Positions 1 through 13,799 of a DNA stretch of 64,000 nt are shown here, piece after piece. Position numbers and translations under genes: made by a program. The stretch is from assembly GCA_033439795.1 (NCBI GenBank), contig JAUTDP010000010.1:992001-1056000 (forward strand), given 5' to 3'. The stretch is from Sordaria brevicollis (taxonomy: Eukaryota; Ascomycota; Sordariomycetes; Sordariales; Sordariaceae). Under the pieces are notes generated by a model. The model worked only from the letters and a program-made list of their open reading frames with translations. It did no database searches and was not told the origin of the DNA. Each line of letters begins with the position of its first letter. Position 1 is the first letter of the stretch.

Positions 1-1885
1 AAGATGGGGCCGCGAGGGCGATGCTGCTAAGCCATGAGTCTGTTAGTTTTCATCTTCAAGTTTTCGGGAGGTTATACCATGCATGCGATTGGTTTTCTGC
101 TTCATTTAATTCCAGTGGGACGGGCATTTCTCTTACCGGACTACACAATGCAGTGGATGCGACTACCTCTGCGTGTCAACAGTCCTATGTTCGAGGCCTC
201 ATGGTGATATATGGCCGATACTTCGTGGACTTGGTGCTCAATCGAGTCCAATGGTTTGGCGTTGAAAGAAACCACAAGCTGGTTTTGTTTCTAATGGACG
301 ACACGAGCCATTCTACGGGGCAACGTAGCTCTCGAGTCCTCGAAGTGTCAACACTGAGTTGTTGATTATCATATTGAATCCAGAGTGATGACAACGGCCA
401 TTAGAAACCGGTCCCGGATTCAATGGCTTGATATTTATACATCCAGACCCCTGCTTAATGCATACGCAAAACACTCGACCAGACGGACGGCAGGGCAATG
501 CATCACCCGTGTGGGAGGCTCCTTCGGCATCTGCATATCTTATCTCTATGCCCAAATGCCAATCAATTCCAACCCCTTGTCTCTCATCATATCGGACTTG
601 GAGATATCAGCCATCGCCACAATGCTACATCGGACGCCTTTCAGTTGCAAGCATGATGCAGTCCCCGCGTTCTCCTCATCCCACTTCATCTTCCATGAAT
701 GCAATGCCGCATCTGGGAATATCAAATGTTCTCTTCAACTTGGCTCGACCTCTCCATACCTCATACAATATCTGGTCACGACGATTCGGACATGATCAAA
801 CAGAATGGATTATATGTCAAGATACTCACCTCAGGGTTGCGGAAGAGGTAGCCGTCTTTGTAGGGCTGAAAACACCGAGTTACCCTCATAACATACTCCT
901 GCAGTAGCTCGCCGACCATCGGAACAACAACTCCTGATCGAGAACGTCTCGCCAGGTTTCATCGACGGTTAACCCAACCCCCACGTTATCAATATGCCTG
1001 TTCACGGGTTGTATTCTACCATTCACCGTTGAGGAGAGTCTACGGCAGCAGAGAACCAAAAACTCGCAATTTGAGGCGTCCAACGAAGAAACACTTATCA
1101 GATGGCGTTTCATCCCCCATAACGACACCCCTTGTTCTTCAGCCATGTTTCTCCCTGGACGGAGACCGACATGTGGAAAGATATCATGGGTATTCAACGG
1201 GACAAGACCTCGCACTTTAACTGCCTTGCTGACCTCATTCGTCGAATCAACATTTACGCCCTGTCCTGCAGCAAGATAGATCTTCAGCCCGTGGACTGGA
1301 CAGAGAACCGTAGATAAGAGTCCCCGGGAACTCGGAATGTGTAACCACATGTTTTTGTTTAGTTTCCAGTTAAGATTCTGTGTATCATCGGGTCTTGTCA
1401 GGGCTTGAAATGGTGTTACGTCTCTTCTCAATGATTGTTTAAAGATAACATTTCTAAGGCCAGGAACGGTGGTATGCGTCATTGAGCTGGGTATTCGATA
1501 TCAGCGTCGTGCTATACCAAATCTATACTGACCCATCCACAGTACGCCTCATGGGTCTAGACACTCCGCCCTCAACAACCTGTGGTGACGGTGAATGGCT
1601 AGCTTGTGATGGTGGTTGTAAGTGAAGGGGACTGTTTTACGGTTCTGGGAGGAAGGAGCAAGTCAAGGATGATGCATTCACTTAATTGTCAGTTCACTTG
1701 AGTTCACCTGCCATTTATACCCTTCGTGGCTTCCTTCCTCTTCCGAGTTGAAATTCAAAACTAGCAGGAACCCACCTGGCGGTATTTCAGAAACTTCCCG
1801 GTAGCCCCTCTATTTTCTCCCAGCCTGCCCAACCCAACACTGTGGCTTATCCAACATCGTCGGTTCTCAGCATAACGGACAAAAA
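1..1885. other. Left-edge intergenic region, no supported gene
   Basis: No gene in this stretch can be supported on either strand. The longest open frame is on the minus strand (886-1482, 198 codons) and resembles no family I recognise. Within it, an alternative minus frame starting near 938 encodes a 30-residue protein-like stretch ending in a good GTGAGT donor near 848. No acceptor or second exon can be joined with confidence, so it is noted only as a possible exon. The last few hundred bases, including a TATA-like run near 1715 and a CT-rich stretch near 1730-1830, probably hold the promoter and leader of the permease gene. Confidence 0.4.
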
Positions 1886-3947
1886 ATGGATAGTTCACAT
1901 CAACCTTCGGTCGACAACGAAAAAGCTGGAAGCACGCGGACGTCCGTGATTGGAGGAACAAGAAGAAGTCTTGAAAACCGAGACGAGATCGTCGCCGCTG
2001 TCGAGAATGGAGTCGTCGTCAATGCCTCTGGGTACCGAGACCAGCTTGATCGACAGTACAGTCTTTTGGGCCTGGCTGGTATTGCAATTACGGTTGATAA
2101 TGCTTGGGTAGCGTTGGGTTCTTCGATTTCGGTGTCGATTCGTATGTGTTACACTCCCACAATCTCCCTTTTTAAGCGAGTGGTTGGTTTTCCCTGACAT
2201 CAATGGCTGGAAACTGACATCAGTCATGTGTAATAGTCAACGGCGGACCACCTGGACTTATATTCGGTCTTATTGTAGCTGTTTTCTACTTCAGCTTCAT
2301 TGGGGCGGGACTGGCTGAGGTGAGTAATAGGAATGATTAGGTTGTTGAACTGCTTGAATCGCGAAGTTTGAAGGAGTGTCTGACTTGTTTCTCACGGTGT
2401 AGCTTGCGTCCATCTTTCCTACTGCTGGTGGTGTTTACCACTGGGCCACCATTGGTAAGCTTCCCCTTCGTTTAACATCCTCAGGTCTCTGCTCAGAGCT
2501 TAGAAGATCAAGACTAACGTCATCAACAGCTGGCGGTCCCAAATATGGCCGTATCCTCGGCTTTTTCACCGGCTGGATCAACTTCTACGGATGGATGTTT
2601 GACCTAGCCGCCCTGATCCAGATCATGGCCAACATCTGCATCAGCATGTACTCCGTCTACCACCAGACCAACTACACCTACGAGCCATGGCAGGTCTACA
2701 TCACCTACCTCCTTGTCCTCTGGCTTTGCACGGCGGCTGTGATCTTTGCCAACCGAGTGATCCCCCATACCCAAAACATTGGCATGTTCTTCGTCATCGT
2801 CGGCGGTATCATCACCATCATTGTCATCTCAGCCATGCCCAAGCAGCACGCCAGCAACCACTTTGTGTGGGGATCTTTTACTGAGAATAACCTCACGGGA
2901 TGGCCGGGCGGTTTGGCGTTTCTGTTGGGCGTATTGAACGGAGCGTTCACCGTTGGCACACCAGATGCTATCACCCATATGGCTGAGGAGCTTCCCCGTC
3001 CGAGGAAGGACTTGCCCAAGGCAATCGGCTTGCAGATTGGTCTTGGATTTCTTTGTGAGTTTTACAGCCCCTATCACTGACTAGGGTCCCAACTAACTTT
3101 ATCCGCAGACGCATTCTGCTTTGCCATTGCCCTCTGTTACGCCATCACCGACCTCGACGCCCTCCAAGGGGGGTTCAATACATATCCGCTCGCCAATATC
3201 TACGCCCAAGCTACTGCCCATGCGGACGGAACCCCTAACAACGGCGCCACGTTTGGTCTTTTGTTCATCATCTTCTGCTCCTCACTCCTCTGCTGTGTCG
3301 GAACGGTGTTGACAAACTCACGCATCTACTGGGCTTTGGCACGAGACAACGCCGTACCTTTGTCTCCTCTCTTTTCCCGCGTGAACGAGAAACTGAGCTG
3401 CCCCGTCCCAGCCACGTTGTTTGTTGCAACGGTAGCAACAGCCCTAGGCGCCATCCCACTCGGCTCTACCACTGCCTTCCTCAACCTCACTGGCTCTTTC
3501 ATAATCCTCACCACGGTCTCGTACGCCATCCCGTTCGCCGCCAATGTTCTTACTCGACGTCAATATCTTCTCCCCGTCCCTGGTTCTTTCAACCTAGGCA
3601 AGTGGGGAATGCCCATCAACATTCTGGCAGTCCTCTTCATCATTCTATTCAACACCCTATTCTGTTTCCCATATGTGTACCCGACCACGACGGAGTCAAT
3701 GAACTACAACAGTGTGATTCTGGTGGGCGTGGTGGCGTTGACGGCGATATGGTGGGTGGTGCATGCCAGGAGAAACTATCCGGGGCCGAAGGTTATGGGC
3801 CTTTATGTCCATCCTGGTGTCACCACGGGGCAGAAAGTGCAGGTTAGTGAAGGGGTTGAGGTGCCTGTTGACGAGCGAGAAGAGGGAGACGTGAATGGAC
3901 TGGTGAAGAAGAGGAAGAAAGATGATGGTAGTGGGATACTGCAATAG
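1886..3947 (+). CDS. APC-superfamily permease (HNM1/GABA-permease-like choline or amino-acid transporter)
   Basis: Five exons by splice signal and frame: 1886-2141, 2237-2319, 2403-2454, 2530-3054 and 3109-3947, giving 584 residues. The ATG lies in a good fungal context (CAAAAAATGG). The N-terminus is a hydrophilic cytosolic tail of about 60 residues, followed by hydrophobic segments typical of a 12-helix amino acid-polyamine-choline transporter. Family features include NGGPPGLIFG in the first helices, PTAGGVYHW, GWINFYGW and the motif HMAEELPRPRKDLP at the conserved cytosolic loop. Length and motifs fit the fungal amino acid/choline transporter family, whose members include the yeast choline permease Hnm1 and GABA permeases. 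Substrate cannot be told from sequence; choline, GABA or another amino acid is possible. The C-terminus is charged and lysine-rich. It would act at the plasma membrane. It stands alone, with an 11 kb gap downstream. Confidence 0.93.
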
Positions 3948-4730
3948 GGTCGTATACCGAGAAAAGGAAATGAGGTTGTCATTAGTGCGTTGGTCCTAGG
4001 ATTGTGGGATCTATGGGTCTGAGTAGATACTAGTAGATGGAATTATATGGTAGAGATAAGTTCAAGGCATCAAGTCTCAAATACACCTCGTATAGATGAA
4101 GAATTACAACAAGACTCTGTCAATGCCATGTTCAACAAACATCCTCTCTCTTTCCAACCCCCGCGTTAATCTCAATCTGAACCATCCTCGACCACACTCC
4201 CCCCCTACGCTCATCACTTTATGTACTTGACCCTGTTCGTACCCTTTGGCAAACAGTTTCCTGATCTACGGCTAGCCACACGGTAACACATGTATCTCTA
4301 CGCGCCCAATCTTGCATAGGTCCAAACAAGACTACGCAGTTACCCTTTGGATTCTTGATCGGAGGCAAGACGGAGAACCCATCAATCTGTAACCCTCCTA
4401 TGAATGTAGCCAGTATGGCCCTCTTGCGGACGTCATACACATATGTGTAGTACATGTATGTAACCTACCGGATCGCCTAACTATATGACCTTCCGACGAA
4501 GGGCATTATACTACTTCAGCAAACTTGAGGCTAATGGTCTATGGGACCTCGAGGTCAATAAATCTGTGGAATGTTGACGTGAATCTTGTATGACGCAAAC
4601 CGAGCCAGGTGAGGCCAGGCGGGTACCTGAATACCTCTGACTCGTTTCCTTCTCTTCCACTCTTTGGCATTCCCAGGAGTGCATTTCCTTGAAGGAACAG
4701 GGAGGAATTATATGTGAATGAAAAGAGTTA

Positions 4731-4735
<5 letters not shown>

Positions 4736-4794
<59 letters not shown>
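4736..4794. repeat. Poly-T tract, 59 nt
   Basis: An uninterrupted run of 59 T. It sits in the 3' flank of the permease, about 790 bp past its stop. On the minus strand it reads as poly-A. I looked for a retroposon body on its right side and for a target-site duplication of the left flank (GAGTTATTCTC) and found neither, so simple slippage expansion is as likely as a retroposed tail. Confidence 0.95.
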
Positions 4795-6039
4795 CATTTC
4801 CAGTAAGGAGAAAATGAGGGTAAGAAAGGGGGTAAGAAAGAAAGACAAGAAAACCACGCCAAGTCCAATGGTCCAAATATCGCATCCGTGACACCGGGTC
4901 ACTAATAGCTTGTTACCCGGCTAGATGGCGGAGACACAGGTGGTTTTAACTCCCGGACAGTCGTTCACAACTTTCCTTTTCTTTGTTTTCCGTCCATTTC
5001 CTGATTTAAGGGTAGTGTCCATGATGATGTCCTTCCTCGATTGAACTTCTGGACCCTGGTGATATTCTAATTTGACTACGTGGTACCTAGCGATGTAAAT
5101 GACCGATGTGACTGACGACGGACACTCTTCAAGCCTAGCTTTTGAAGTCTAGCTTTTGGGATCAATCCTACACTTCGAAATGAAGTGCAAGTAAGAAATC
5201 GCCTTGTCCGAAAACCATCGGACGGTACTTTCACTATCAACATCTGTGTATAATGAGTGTACTCTTCTCCCGACTTTCGTTGCCGACAAAATCAGGTAAC
5301 CTTCCACGGAACTGGTAGTGTTTCGGCGATCACTATCACATCAACCCCATCTTAAACCCAGCCCGATGGTCCCAACCCTGGATTAGAGCCTGACACCGAC
5401 AGTCCGGAACCGAGTTTTCTGACTTCCGTGTCTCACTTGTAGACACTAGACAATTGGTGTGTCGTCAAGTTCTAGACCGGGCTTGGGTGTGGCTTGCCTG
5501 CCACCGACCGGTCTCGCAGTGAGAAAGGGTCAAGTCAAGGGCCGTGCAGGCACGGACCTCTCAAGGTCTAGGTAGCCAATCAAGTCTCGGGTTACACAAC
5601 ATATCGCGCCGTATCTTGCGCCGCTAGGCCATTTCTCTGGGGGACAGTAGTGTCTCTGGTGTGGACGGGAAGCTCAATGAAGAAAAAAAAGAGAGCGTCT
5701 TCAGTTGCTTCTGTTGAAGAGAGGGTAAGCTTGAACGGTACCTAGGTGATATTTGATGGCCACCTGCTTGGCTATTCCTTAGATTTGTTAAGCTTTTGGT
5801 GGATCATGTCACACTCGCTTAACTTTTCATCTAGAATAAGCGACGTCAAAACCCCAAAAGGAGGACTGCCCGAATCTTTAGTTCCATTGAGATCGTGATC
5901 TCAAAAGAAGAAAGTGGAGGTTGGAATTACCACCATCTCTCTATTGAATGCGGCGGTGCGGCACTCCGTGGTTTGGGGTTGGATAGGTTGGGTAGGTAGC
6001 CTCGCTTAAGTGTCGGATCCGGGTAACAGGGAACGGGGA

Positions 6040-6075
6040 GGGAAGGAAGGGAAGGAAGAAGGAAGGAAGGAAGGA
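6040..6075. repeat. GGAAG-type purine microsatellite
   Basis: An imperfect purine-only tract made of GGAAG/GAAG units. It lies in non-coding DNA. Confidence 0.8.
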
Positions 6076-9000
6076 ACGCCCGAAACGGGGACATCGAAAT
6101 TTCGACAATTAGGGAAGGTAGGAACAGCAAGTGAAAGCAGGGAAGGGGGAGATCTAGGCTTCAAGATTCGAAAGCAAAGCAAACATATCTTGCATGAAGG
6201 GAAACAGTGCTTGAAAGAAGAGAGTGGACGGATGGGGTCGTGTTCAACGGTTGAGTAGGTTCTCCAACCGGAACAGGACCGGGGAAAATCCAATTGGATG
6301 AGTCTGCTCCCTTCAAGTTTGACTACCACTAGTAGGACCCCTTAAGTTCGTTCATTCTTCCGTGTGGCTGTTCCGACGGGACGTCAGTGTCAGGTATAAT
6401 AAGTCTCTCTTTGTTTTTCGTGCATGCAGCAAACCCTTGGTGACAACTCAAGCGTTCGAAACACTCCAATGACCTTCCCATCCACGGCCTCGGAACGGAA
6501 ACCTGTTTTCTTCCTTTGTGTTCAAAAATATGCGTTGTTGGTGTGTTGCGCGCTTGGACGTCCGAATTCCGATTCTGAAACGGGCAGGCTTCGTAAGCAT
6601 AGAATGTTGGTTCTCGCCGTTTTCGGTACGGGCAACCTTATGTGCGGGACAGAACTTTCAAGGTAAGGTAATGAAATGTAAAAGACTTGTCAGATTCCGG
6701 ACGGCCGTAGGGACAACAGCATCGGATGAGCGAAGGATATATGCATAATCACCAAGTGGATGGTGCGATGGTTCTTTGTGAAAGAGCAGGTTCGCCGACA
6801 CGTGTTAACGAAACATGCTGAAGCACGCATGCAAGGCATCTCGGACTCTGACGGCCAAGTAAAAAGTGAGAAGTGACGAAGGTGAATATTTCACACCGGT
6901 TTTGTCCTTGCGCTAACTAGGAACAAGTCATTCCCGCTTGGGTGACCAAATAGTCAGAAGTCTAATCAAAGGGTAGTTAGCCAGAACGTCAGCGTAGAGA
7001 CATGTATTGACTGTGTAATAACCAGGCCTTGCTTCTTGGTATAAGGGGTCCGGGGGTGGTGTATATCCTGAAACAAGAGGGAGAGAGACGTCCTTGATCC
7101 ATGTGGCGCCTTGAAATTTACAGACAACTCATCTGTACCACACAGGGCCGAGGTAGCTAGAGGTACCTCTACCTACTCGTTGTCGCAGCCCACCTTGCCG
7201 GAACAATTCTGCAGGGCCTGAGTTGTTCGTCCCGACAGTCTGGTAGCCTATCCCCTTCGCCCCTGTGTCTCGCTTGCCACTCGCTGGACTGCGCATGATG
7301 GTGCTTGTCTCCAACAAAACATTGGGATGTGAGCTCGGCGGATAGGCTGCCGCACCCGGTAATCCATTCTTCAAAGGCTCAATGTCCCGACAGAACGGCA
7401 CTCGCCATCGACCGAACAGCAACATGCCCAAAGCCTGCAGCGGTCCCACAAAGTCCGGAGCCACAGCCCGGTTTCTACACCCATATGGTTGTTCATAGAT
7501 CTCGATCAAGATGTTGACTTAGGGCAGAAACGTAAAAGAGCCACGTCTGAGCATCCAATACAGCTCATCAGTTGTGGATTTCTTAAAGCCGTACATTGCT
7601 TCAAGTTGGACCCAGCAAAACGCTGAGTTGGTCGCCAGGAGCGCTACACGGGGTTTTCCGTGACTGCAGCGGCGCCTGTTGCGCACTGCCTCTTTGTCGG
7701 TGGCAGCTGCAGAATATGCTATGATTGATTGTCGTGAGAAGTTTGTCTGAGATAAAGAAACGCAGAAGTTAGCACTCTCTCCAAGCTAGCACAGATGAGT
7801 GAAGCTAGCATTGGTCCTGATACTTACCCACCTGCGGTCCGCCTGTCAGATGGTGTACTGGTTAGTTTGGACCAACCAGACAGCGCGAGCCGTCCAAATC
7901 GGGCATCTCTGCGAGAACCAAGTTGGGTTAAATTACCGGTATCTGATCCCCGACCAACTGTTGATCATGAAGTTAAGAGACAGTAAGTGGATCCTACCTC
8001 GGCTGCTGCGAGAGACTCACTGACATACCACAACAGAGTTGTCTAGTCGGCGTTTCCTTGGCACTACTAAAGGAGTCGAAGTGATCCATCAATTCTCGGA
8101 AAGGGTTTGCCGAAGCCCGGATAGGCAAATAGTTCAACGCATCTGGAACATTGATGTCGAGGCGCCAAAGGCAATACAATACACTCTAGGAACGTTAGTA
8201 AATCTTTGCGGGTAAGCAGTTGCTGAGATCTGCGAAAGGGGGTATCTTGGAACAACAACAAAGTCACCCGCATCCGGAACTTCTTAACGATGGATGGGGA
8301 AAAGGCGGTCAAACCCAACGGAAGGTAGGAAATCAAGCTGCCCTATTCTCCTCTCAAACCCGATGTCGTGGGGTGGAGACGTTTCTGTGAACGAGGGTGA
8401 ATCTGGTGACGCGTTGTGTTAGACACTCTGTGCCCGTATCCGTACGCTTGTGGCCTAGTCAGTTCCCAGGACTCTTTACTACCACGCTGTCAAGAAGCTT
8501 CACGAAGAGTTGTCAGCAAGGCTGGCGGTATCTGTGACTGGCGAGTTCGGTGTCCAAACTTTCACTTCGCCGAGCCAGGTCGGAGAAACGAACAATTTGC
8601 GGAGAAATTGCAACCCACCGGCAGATGGAACATGCCCGCAGTGTACGGAACCTTTTCAGCCATGTACCTGGACAGCACCCAAATAATAGATTTGGAGATA
8701 CCTGCTTCTTCTTGGTCATATCGTAGGTCTGCGCACAGATGGACACAACAACGGTCTCCCCAGGCTTAAGTTATTCGGAACAAGGGCAACCCCAAGGATC
8801 GTGATGCCTGTTTCTGAAACCACCAAGGATGTCTTGATTCTTTGTTGGCCTTGTCGGGGGCCTCGGGGCCCATTGTGCGCCCCAGTCACTCCAGTTGACT
8901 GCCAGCTTCCACTCCGGAACCAATTCCAATGAGACGATCACTCCGGCAGGCGGTGGAGGTGACCCGACAGACTGGAAGCGAATGACAAGCTGAGACCTTT

Positions 9001-12000
9001 CAGGGGTACTGCGCTTGTGTATGGTCCAGGTGGGTCCGGATTGCCAGTTTGAACCAATCGTATTTTGGACAAGTTATGGGCGAGCACCAACAGCGAACAG
9101 GCAGCAAAGTATGTAGCCGGTACTTTGTCATTCCTGTCTCGCTTCCGTGTCCCCTGCCAACTTGTATCCGTACCTTTCAAAGTTTAGCCAAATGCGAGTC
9201 CGACATGGTGAGAGAGGTGTGCTGTTGAGAAAGACCTCGCATGCGGGGATCCAGGAACCCCAAGCCGTCTTACCAATCCCCATCACGTCAAACATCATGA
9301 ACTAGACTTGACCAGCATTCGGACGTACTCTCAGTCTAAGCCCGCCGTTTTGCTCTTGTGCTCCCTTGGACTCGCGGAATTCACATGTCAATCCCGGAAC
9401 TACGGTCGTCCAAGTCTGAAGGTCTCTGCAAGTCTCAGTAGATTTGGAGTAACCGAGGGTCAGACGGACTGAAGCGAAAGTGATGAAACTCCGCTACGCG
9501 CGAAGGAGGTGTTTCCCATTTGGCTGTGGCCCCAACAAGTGGGAGACAGGGAGGCGGTATTGAGACTGTCGCTTCGCTGTTGTGCGAGGGGACGAGTCAC
9601 GGGTTGATCATGGGACCTGACTGTGACACGGTGCCCAGACGACCGCTCCTTCACCGGCCTGCCTGGTAGGAATCGGGTTGTAGGGATCGAATACGGATCC
9701 CCGATTTGCAAGTCCCCGGGACGAGGGCCAGGTGCGTGAGCTGGCTCAGAGTCCTCTGAAGAAAGTCAAGAAAACGAGGCGAGAAGGATGCAACGCTGCA
9801 CGTTGGCGGCATTCTTCTTCCTCTTTGGACAAGAAATCCGCTTAATGGTTCTTATAATGGCCGGGGCTGGTATGTGTATGCTGTTCATGGTATGGCGTCT
9901 TGTCCGTGCTTATCTGAGCAGGTTCAGCTCAATCTGGTGGACATGTGTGTGGGCGTTCGGACCCGACAGTTTGGAACTGGCTTGCCCGAGTAGGCTCCTT
10001 GCAAGGGCCCATGTGCTGAATCTGTAAAGTTTACGCCACCGCAAGCGGCACGACCGCCCATCATCTCCCAGAGTGATATTGCTCACAAGTTCGCTGCACC
10101 GTGGTGTTGTAGTTCCATGCGGATATTAGGAGCGCAAGGGCGTCCCGCACGTATTTCTTTTTGCGCTTCGTTAGCGTTCATCAAAGTCCGCTGGCTTCCC
10201 AAATAGGGTGTGTGAAATGTGATGGTGGGTTGCCATTGTGGGAGACAAAAAACATGCTATGTTGTCTTTGTGTATGGGGCTGCTGGCCATGGTGATTCGG
10301 ATGCAGTTGGATCACTGATGTCGGACTTCCCCAGCCACCGCAAACGCATGGGAAAAGACTGTGTACGAAGCAGAGGGGCTTTCGCTGTCGGAGGTCTGAA
10401 GGGCTCGAAAGGCTTCCAAGTTCTCAAAGAAGTTGCAAGATTCGACGCAGTCAGCAATTTAAGCGGTGGATGGATCCATGCCAGCAATGCGATGAGTCGG
10501 ATATCCAGACAGCCTTCAAGCTACAGCGCTGGATAGGGGAAATGTCAACAGCGGAGGCTACCGATACCCAGCGGAACGGTCAATTGTTGGATGTGGATTG
10601 CGGCCAGACTCGATGGAATAGGGCGGCGTCAATGATACTTGGCGATCCCAAAAAACCCCAGCGACACGCGACACGCGGGTAAGAGGCCAGTCAGAAATCA
10701 GAATTGAAGTTGCTGGCGGACTTGATGTGGGCGCGCGATGTTGTTGGCCGTGCAGGACGCTATATTTGCTGGAATTGGACGACGTTGGTTGGTTGAAATC
10801 GAAAGTGGGAATTTGTGAGGTTTATGTTGTGTAATTTCCATGGCCGAGGGAATTGAAATGATTGATAGAGGTGTACCGTGGCCAGCATTCCTAGCGGCAC
10901 CGTGGTCAAAAGAAGACGGGGTGATAAGTGGGAGCTGCATGGAAAGTGGAAAAACACGAAGAAGAAGCGAACAACTTCCAGGTTGTGTGGGAGTGAGCCG
11001 GTCACAGTGCATCAAGCGAATTTTTACAGCCAACGGCCGCGGCATTGATGAAACGCGACTCCCGGCAGGCACTGTCCGGCCGTGCAGACTGCAGAAAGCC
11101 CACGGCACTTTCCCTTGCGCAACTCCCTCTTTTAACGAAACATTTGATGGGGGAGCCAGGAAAGAGACAGGAAACGATTACTGCTTGAAGTGGAAGTCTC
11201 TTTGGCTTGAGCGTTCCTGCCTTCAACTTCGGAGTCGGTAATGACAATGCATCCTGTCTGGCATCTCACTGGGCAGGCACCCCCAGCCCTCCTGAACCAG
11301 CCCTGGAGAGAGGATGGACGGGAGCAGGGACAAGGAGTCGAGCGGGAGCTAACGAATATGGTGGGTAACAAAACATGTACCGTTGATACGCTACGTTACC
11401 TTACCCGAGTCCTGCCGCAACAAGATCCTACAGGGGCACCCCGTCATTACAGTGCAACATTTCCACGGGCAGGTTGTGAACAACATCCCATCCATGTATA
11501 TTATATCAGCGAGCATCACACCACGACGTCTAATGAGCTAAAATGGCGGACGGGAAATGAGGGCGTCCAGCCCAGAGTACCGGGACCGCCTCCATTCTAT
11601 TTCAGCAATAATGAGGTACCCCGTCAGCCTATGTCGTATTCCTATTCCGGCAAGCAAGCGGAAAGGACTTGGACAGTGTTGGATACAGGATGCCACAATG
11701 CCTTCCGACTTCACGAGCATTCCATTATTTTAGCTCTAATTTCCTGACGCAATGTCCAACACTCCAATGAATGCCACCTCACACGCATATGTTCTCCGAG
11801 TACAATGTTGGGTTGTTGTCCCATGGCATGGGGGAATTGTTACTGCCGAATAAGTGGATTTCATGTATGATGCTTCTTGGCTGATATGACCAGTTTCTTC
11901 TGCAACTCTGATGCAGTCTGCTGCACACCAGTGTCTGTCTCTGCTGCACACTCCTGCAGCGTGCTGGATTGCATTAGTAGCATCTTCAATGAGGAACAGT

Positions 12001-13799
12001 GATATTACCTCTAGGTAGGTATATAAATTCCACGTACCGTTGTACCTCCCGTCCTTGCTCTTCCTTATGGAAGGAAGGGCAAGGGTGCGGCCGGGTATGT
12101 TTTAGGATGTGATGACTTTTACATATTTAACACAGGGAATCCACAACCCCACACCATCGTTTCTTCCCTTCTTGGAAAGGCTCAAGAAGCCGGGTGTCTC
12201 GCAGCGTCCCAAGCGTCCTCCCAAGCGTCCCCATCATCACCGTAGCGGCGCAGGCCATCTCGGACGCCCATCTCTCCCGTCCCACATCGCGCACTTGGAG
12301 CCCCCGAAGAACACAGGCACGTCGGGGCACCAGACCTCCGACCAGGGCGGCCACCGACCAGACCTGGAGACAAACACACCCCGTCCCCCATTTCCCAACC
12401 TCTCGACCAAGGTGATAGCCCGCGAGGCTAGCCGGCACCCTTCTAGGTACCTAGAGCTACCGCACTTCTCTTCGGAAAGCTTTCCCTTAGCTTGCGCGGC
12501 CGTCACGGTGCCGCGGTCGTCGTCGTCGTTACACTTCACCTGGGGTTGGCGACCAAGATCCTCGATCAAGCTCCATCTTGTCTCCCAACAACCTTGATCC
12601 CTTCGCTCACTCACCAGCTGGCCTATGAAACGTCGGGGTTGTCAACAGGAGAGAGCTCCGAAAGCGTGCCAGCGCATTGGCCCCAACAACGGACCATCCA
12701 CTTGAGCTACTGTACGCCGCTGCCAAATGTACACTCGTCATCGCCCAACAAGGTCAATGAGTGCTTTGAAGAGGATTGAGCAACAGAGACTCTTGTCCTT
12801 GTGTTTTAACTCTGCCGCCAACCGGGTCAGAAGATAGGCGACCGGCAAAGCTACCCGAAAGCCATTGCGCTGTTGGCTGTTTCGTTTTTCTGTTCGTCGT
12901 TCAGCCTGGGGAGAGCCTTTTCGCTGCGGGCTACATCATAGGCAGGCCAAAGAGGCCTTGGCATGGCGTGGTCGTCTGTGTGAAGCTTGACTTTTGATGT
13001 TCATTGTCGGAAGAAAAAGACGCGATCATCAGAGGGTCCGGCAACGCTGCGAACGATCCCTCGAGGCCCACCCTTTAAAAAGCAGAAGGAAACCTGAAAG
13101 CCCAGGTCCACGCCTCCGCGAGAGCTCCGCTTGGTTTTGGATTTCTGGCCGCTATGCTACCGTGGCTAAGTAGTGTACCTACAACGACACGCAGCGATAC
13201 TCTACAGATTCTGGCGCCTGCCAACGCTACGCTGCCCTCCCCTGTCGCTGATGCTGCTGTTTGGCTGGCGCTAGAAAGCTAGAAAAAAACCGAGCAACAC
13301 CCCTGTCAGTCAGACCTGCATACCTCTTAGGATCGTTGCGACATCGAAGTTGACGACGCGGCCAACAACGGTCCCAGCAGGCGCCTCTTTTCCCCTGTCT
13401 TGGTCTTGCTCATTTCTTTTTCTTGGGTCCAAGAGCCGTTGGCTCCCTACTTCCACTTTACCTGGCACGCCTAGCGAGTCCCCAGAGACCCAGGGAACGT
13501 CGCGGGCCCTAACGGCGTGTTTGATGTCCTGGACGTGTAAATACCGTTACGATTACCGTTCGGTCGCGTACAGCCTGTCCCGGTACTGCCCATGTACTGT
13601 GTAATTTGGCCCTGCACGTACCTCTACATATACATTGCATTACACACACTCAACCGCCAATTCTGTACCCGACGACGCAGCGCGCAGGGCAACGCATCAA
13701 GCGACAAAAAGCACCTCGACCAAACCACCGCTACAGTACCACTTTGATCCGACTTGGAAATCTCAAATTGCCATCCAAACCCAGCCTGTGCTTTGGCTT

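Noticed and set aside
12109..12614. Overlapping proline- and arginine-rich frames on both strands
   Set aside because: They arise from a GC-rich low-complexity patch, and neither strand shows splice structure or a domain.
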